The notes below the pieces were generated by a model. The model was not told the DNA's origin and did not search any database. It worked only from the letters and a program-made list of their open reading frames with translations. Positions 6,115-7,761 of a stretch of DNA of 7,761 bases are shown here, piece after piece. The DNA lies in assembly GCA_025455225.1 (NCBI GenBank), contig JALOMY010000130.1, positions 1 to 7,761 of the forward strand, written 5' to 3'. Within the stretch, counting starts at the first letter, position 1. Each line of letters starts with the position of its first letter. The DNA comes from Cyclobacteriaceae bacterium (GTDB lineage: Bacteria > Bacteroidota > Bacteroidia > Cytophagales > Cyclobacteriaceae). Position numbers and translations under genes: made by a program.

Positions 6115-7032
6115 ATGAAACGAAGAAATTTCATTGCCAAAGGATTAGCCCTCTCTGCAAGCGCTTTAACCTTTCCATCCATTGCGAATTCGCGGGAGCC
6201 CATTTCAGGGCAACCCTTCAATCTGAATTACGCTCCGCACGATGGCATGTTTGCTGCACATGCGGGCCCCGATTTTCTGGATCAGATAAAATTTATGAAC
6301 GATCAGGGTTTTCGTTCCATAGAAGATAATGGCTTGCGACAACGCACTGCTTCTATTCAAGAAAAAATAGGGAGTCAGCTGGCTAATCTTGGCATGACGA
6401 TGGGGGTGTTTGTTGCGCACAACATTGCCTGGGACGATGCCAACCTGGCAAGCGGCAATAAGGAGAAGCGCGACAAATTTCTTCAGGAAATCAGAGAATC
6501 CATTGATGTAGCAAAACGGGTTAATGCCAAATGGATGACCGTAGTACCCGGTACACTTGACAAGAAGCTGGAGATGGGGTATCAGACTGCCAATGTGATT
6601 GAAGCATTACGCAGGGCAAGTGAAATTCTTGAACCTCATAACCTGGTGATGGTACTGGAGCCGCTCAATCCATATCGCGATCATCCCGGTTTATTTCTCG
6701 CCCGATCACCTCAGGCTTATGCACTATGTAAAGCCGTTAACAGCCCATCCTGCAAAATCCTTTTCGATATGTATCATCAACAGATTACCGAAGGGAATAT
6801 TATTCCGAACATTGACATGTGCTGGGATGAGATTGCGTATTTTCAAATTGGCGATAACCCGGGAAGAAATGAACCCACCACCGGTGAAATGAATTATAAA
6901 AATATTTTCAGACACATTTACAATAAAGGTTTTAAAGGCGTGATGGGCATGGAGCATGGGAATTCGAAAAAAGGAAAAGAAGGTGAAATGGCGGTAATCA
7001 CCGCTTACCGGGAGTGTGACAATTTCAAATAA
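6115..7032 (+). CDS. Tat-exported hydroxypyruvate isomerase/sugar epimerase-like TIM-barrel protein
   Basis: A 305-residue member of the xylose-isomerase-like TIM-barrel superfamily, closest in pattern to hydroxypyruvate isomerase (Hyi) and related sugar epimerases. The N-terminus KRRNFIAKG (2-10), followed by a hydrophobic stretch to about residue 25, is a twin-arginine-type signal, so the enzyme is predicted to work in the periplasm; Hyi proper is cytoplasmic. Probable divalent-metal ligands are E182 (VLEPLNP), D218 (LFDMYHQQ), Q244 (YFQIGDNPGR) and E280 (GMEHG), the same set as in Hyi. The Hyi motif PGRHEP reads PGRNEP here (249-254), so the histidine is replaced by asparagine, which argues for a different substrate. 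The gene is transcribed away from the FGE-like/oxidoreductase unit across a 99-base region, consistent with one regulated sugar module. I found no convincing promoter on this strand and no Shine-Dalgarno sequence. A 3-keto-sugar epimerase or isomerase role is inference. Confidence 0.85.
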   Translation: MKRRNFIAKGLALSASALTFPSIANSREPISGQPFNLNYAPHDGMFAAHAGPDFLDQIKFMNDQGFRSIEDNGLRQRTASIQEKIGSQLANLGMTMGVFVAHNIAWDDANLASGNKEKRDKFLQEIRESIDVAKRVNAKWMTVVPGTLDKKLEMGYQTANVIEALRRASEILEPHNLVMVLEPLNPYRDHPGLFLARSPQAYALCKAVNSPSCKILFDMYHQQITEGNIIPNIDMCWDEIAYFQIGDNPGRNEPTTGEMNYKNIFRHIYNKGFKGVMGMEHGNSKKGKEGEMAVITAYRECDNFK

Positions 7033-7062
7033 TCAAATCCGGTAATCATATCAGAAAGAAAG

Positions 7063-7078
7063 TCAATTTGGCAATTGA
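7063..7078. terminator. Weak hairpin at the stop of the membrane-protein gene
   Basis: TCAATT at 7063-7068 pairs with AATTGA at 7073-7078 around a TGGC loop. The stem includes the stop codon of the minus-strand gene and lies 30 bases after the isomerase stop. On the minus strand it is followed by a pyrimidine-rich stretch (CTTTCTTTCTG). With only one GC pair and no real T-run it may be a coincidence, but no better terminator is visible between these convergent genes. Confidence 0.2.
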
Positions 7079-7761
7079 AATTCTCTTTCACTTTGAATGT
7101 AAAAAGATCGGTAAGCAATAATTCCCAGGCCAGTTGCCATCAGTACAGAAGCTAACACGATGATAACGTGGCTAATGCTTGTTGGAATCCAACCGGTTGA
7201 GATCAATACAATCTCTGAAACTATAAACCCGGTAACGATAAGGAAAACCTCATACTTTCCGATTACCTGGCGGTTGAAATATTCGTGATACCAGGCTAAT
7301 AAAAAGAATGAAATCTGTGCAATGAGCACCAGGTGCAGATACGCAATTACATAATTTCTGACTTCATAGGCCAGCATGGCAACACTTGGAAATGAAGAAA
7401 GCAATTGAAGAATCAGCTTTATAACAAATGCCATGAAGGATAACATCAGTAAAATTCTGGCAGTTGTTGAAATGTCTTTCAACCAATTATCAATTGTGCC
7501 TTGAAAGGACCGAATGAAAAAACCAAGGGCGAAAACCTGGATCAGCGCAGAGACCATGCCCAGAAATTGTATGACCGTAACAGGTTGTGTCCAGAGCGTG
7601 GAAAGCGCATAAGCCGGGAAACAGGAAATGAACAGCACCCAGCGGAATTTTCTTACTGTGAACTCATATATAACTACTCCTCTTACTTCCAGAAAATGGA
7701 AGAACAATGCAAAAACACCAAAAGTAAATACACCATTGTATTGAAAATGTAAATAGAAATA
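7063..7761 (-). CDS. Multi-spanning membrane protein of unknown function (N-terminus outside window)
   Basis: The minus-strand frame is open from the window edge to the TGA at 7065-7063, at least 233 codons counting the stop. The only start-like codon near the edge is a TTG at 7707. The 18 codons before it encode YLHFQYNGVFTFGVF, which continues smoothly into the residues after it as one membrane helix. The TTG is therefore internal and the gene is cut by the edge. About seven hydrophobic segments are visible. Numbered from the TTG, they are the edge helix and approximately 22-38, 44-66, 83-104, 117-139, 152-170 and 178-198. Two helices have a histidine in a similar setting, YLHFQYNG at the edge and YLHLVLIA at 123-130, which recalls heme-binding helices of the heme-copper-oxidase-like superfamily. 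The C-terminus is a short charged tail (YIQSEREFQLPN). It converges on the isomerase gene with 30 bases between stops. I do not recognise a named family with certainty. Confidence 0.75.
   Translation of the reverse strand, partial: YFYLHFQYNGVFTFGVFALFFHFLEVRGVVIYEFTVRKFRWVLFISCFPAYALSTLWTQPVTVIQFLGMVSALIQVFALGFFIRSFQGTIDNWLKDISTTARILLMLSFMAFVIKLILQLLSSFPSVAMLAYEVRNYVIAYLHLVLIAQISFFLLAWYHEYFNRQVIGKYEVFLIVTGFIVSEIVLISTGWIPTSISHVIIVLASVLMATGLGIIAYRSFYIQSEREFQLPN

Noticed and set aside
1..7761. A new defence, CRISPR or mobile genetic system
   Set aside because: No nuclease, transposase, integrase, repeat array, terminal inverted repeat or tRNA is visible; nearly all the DNA is accounted for by sugar-metabolism, WbqC and membrane-protein genes.

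Overview
The window looks like a piece of a Bacteroidota chromosome, probably Cytophagales or a close relative. Three things point there. None of the five visible gene starts has a Shine-Dalgarno sequence. The clearest promoter fits the Bacteroidota pattern TTG-N19-TAnnTTTG rather than the usual -35/-10. The gene content is also typical: a Pseudomonas-stutzeri-type L-rhamnose isomerase paired with an FGGY kinase, exported Gfo/Idh/MocA and TIM-barrel isomerase proteins, and a WbqC protein. Taxonomy is inferred from these features only.

Layout. (1) Positions 1-2562, plus strand: the 3' part of an L-rhamnose isomerase gene, open at the left edge, then an FGGY rhamnulokinase-like gene 18 bases later. 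Together these would turn L-rhamnose into L-rhamnulose and then L-rhamnulose 1-phosphate. The aldolase is not in the window. (2) Positions 2563-3728: an AT-rich segment with one minus-strand gene for a WbqC-family protein. It has its own well-matched promoter, a hairpin between it and the kinase, and a 311-base gap without a gene upstream. (3) Positions 3729-6015, minus strand: a two-gene unit. First comes a secreted formylglycine-generating-enzyme-like (SUMF1-fold) protein that lacks the catalytic cysteines. Ten bases later comes a Tat-exported Gfo/Idh/MocA oxidoreductase. (4) Positions 6115-7032, plus strand: a Tat-exported hydroxypyruvate-isomerase/sugar-epimerase-like TIM barrel, divergent from region 3 across 99 bases. 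(5) Positions 7063-7761, minus strand: a multi-spanning membrane protein that runs off the right edge.

How they may work together. Regions 1, 3 and 4 all concern carbohydrates. Region 1 is a cytoplasmic deoxysugar route. Regions 3 and 4 put a nucleotide-dependent sugar oxidoreductase and a metal-dependent sugar isomerase/epimerase, both with twin-arginine signals, in the periplasm next to a secreted non-catalytic FGE-fold protein. This arrangement resembles oxidise-then-epimerise or cleave (3-keto-glycoside) chemistry, but the substrate cannot be read from the sequence. I see no tRNA, rRNA, CRISPR array, insertion sequence or phage gene. I also see no clear new defence or mobile system; the most interesting material is the periplasmic sugar module and the two edge or orphan proteins.
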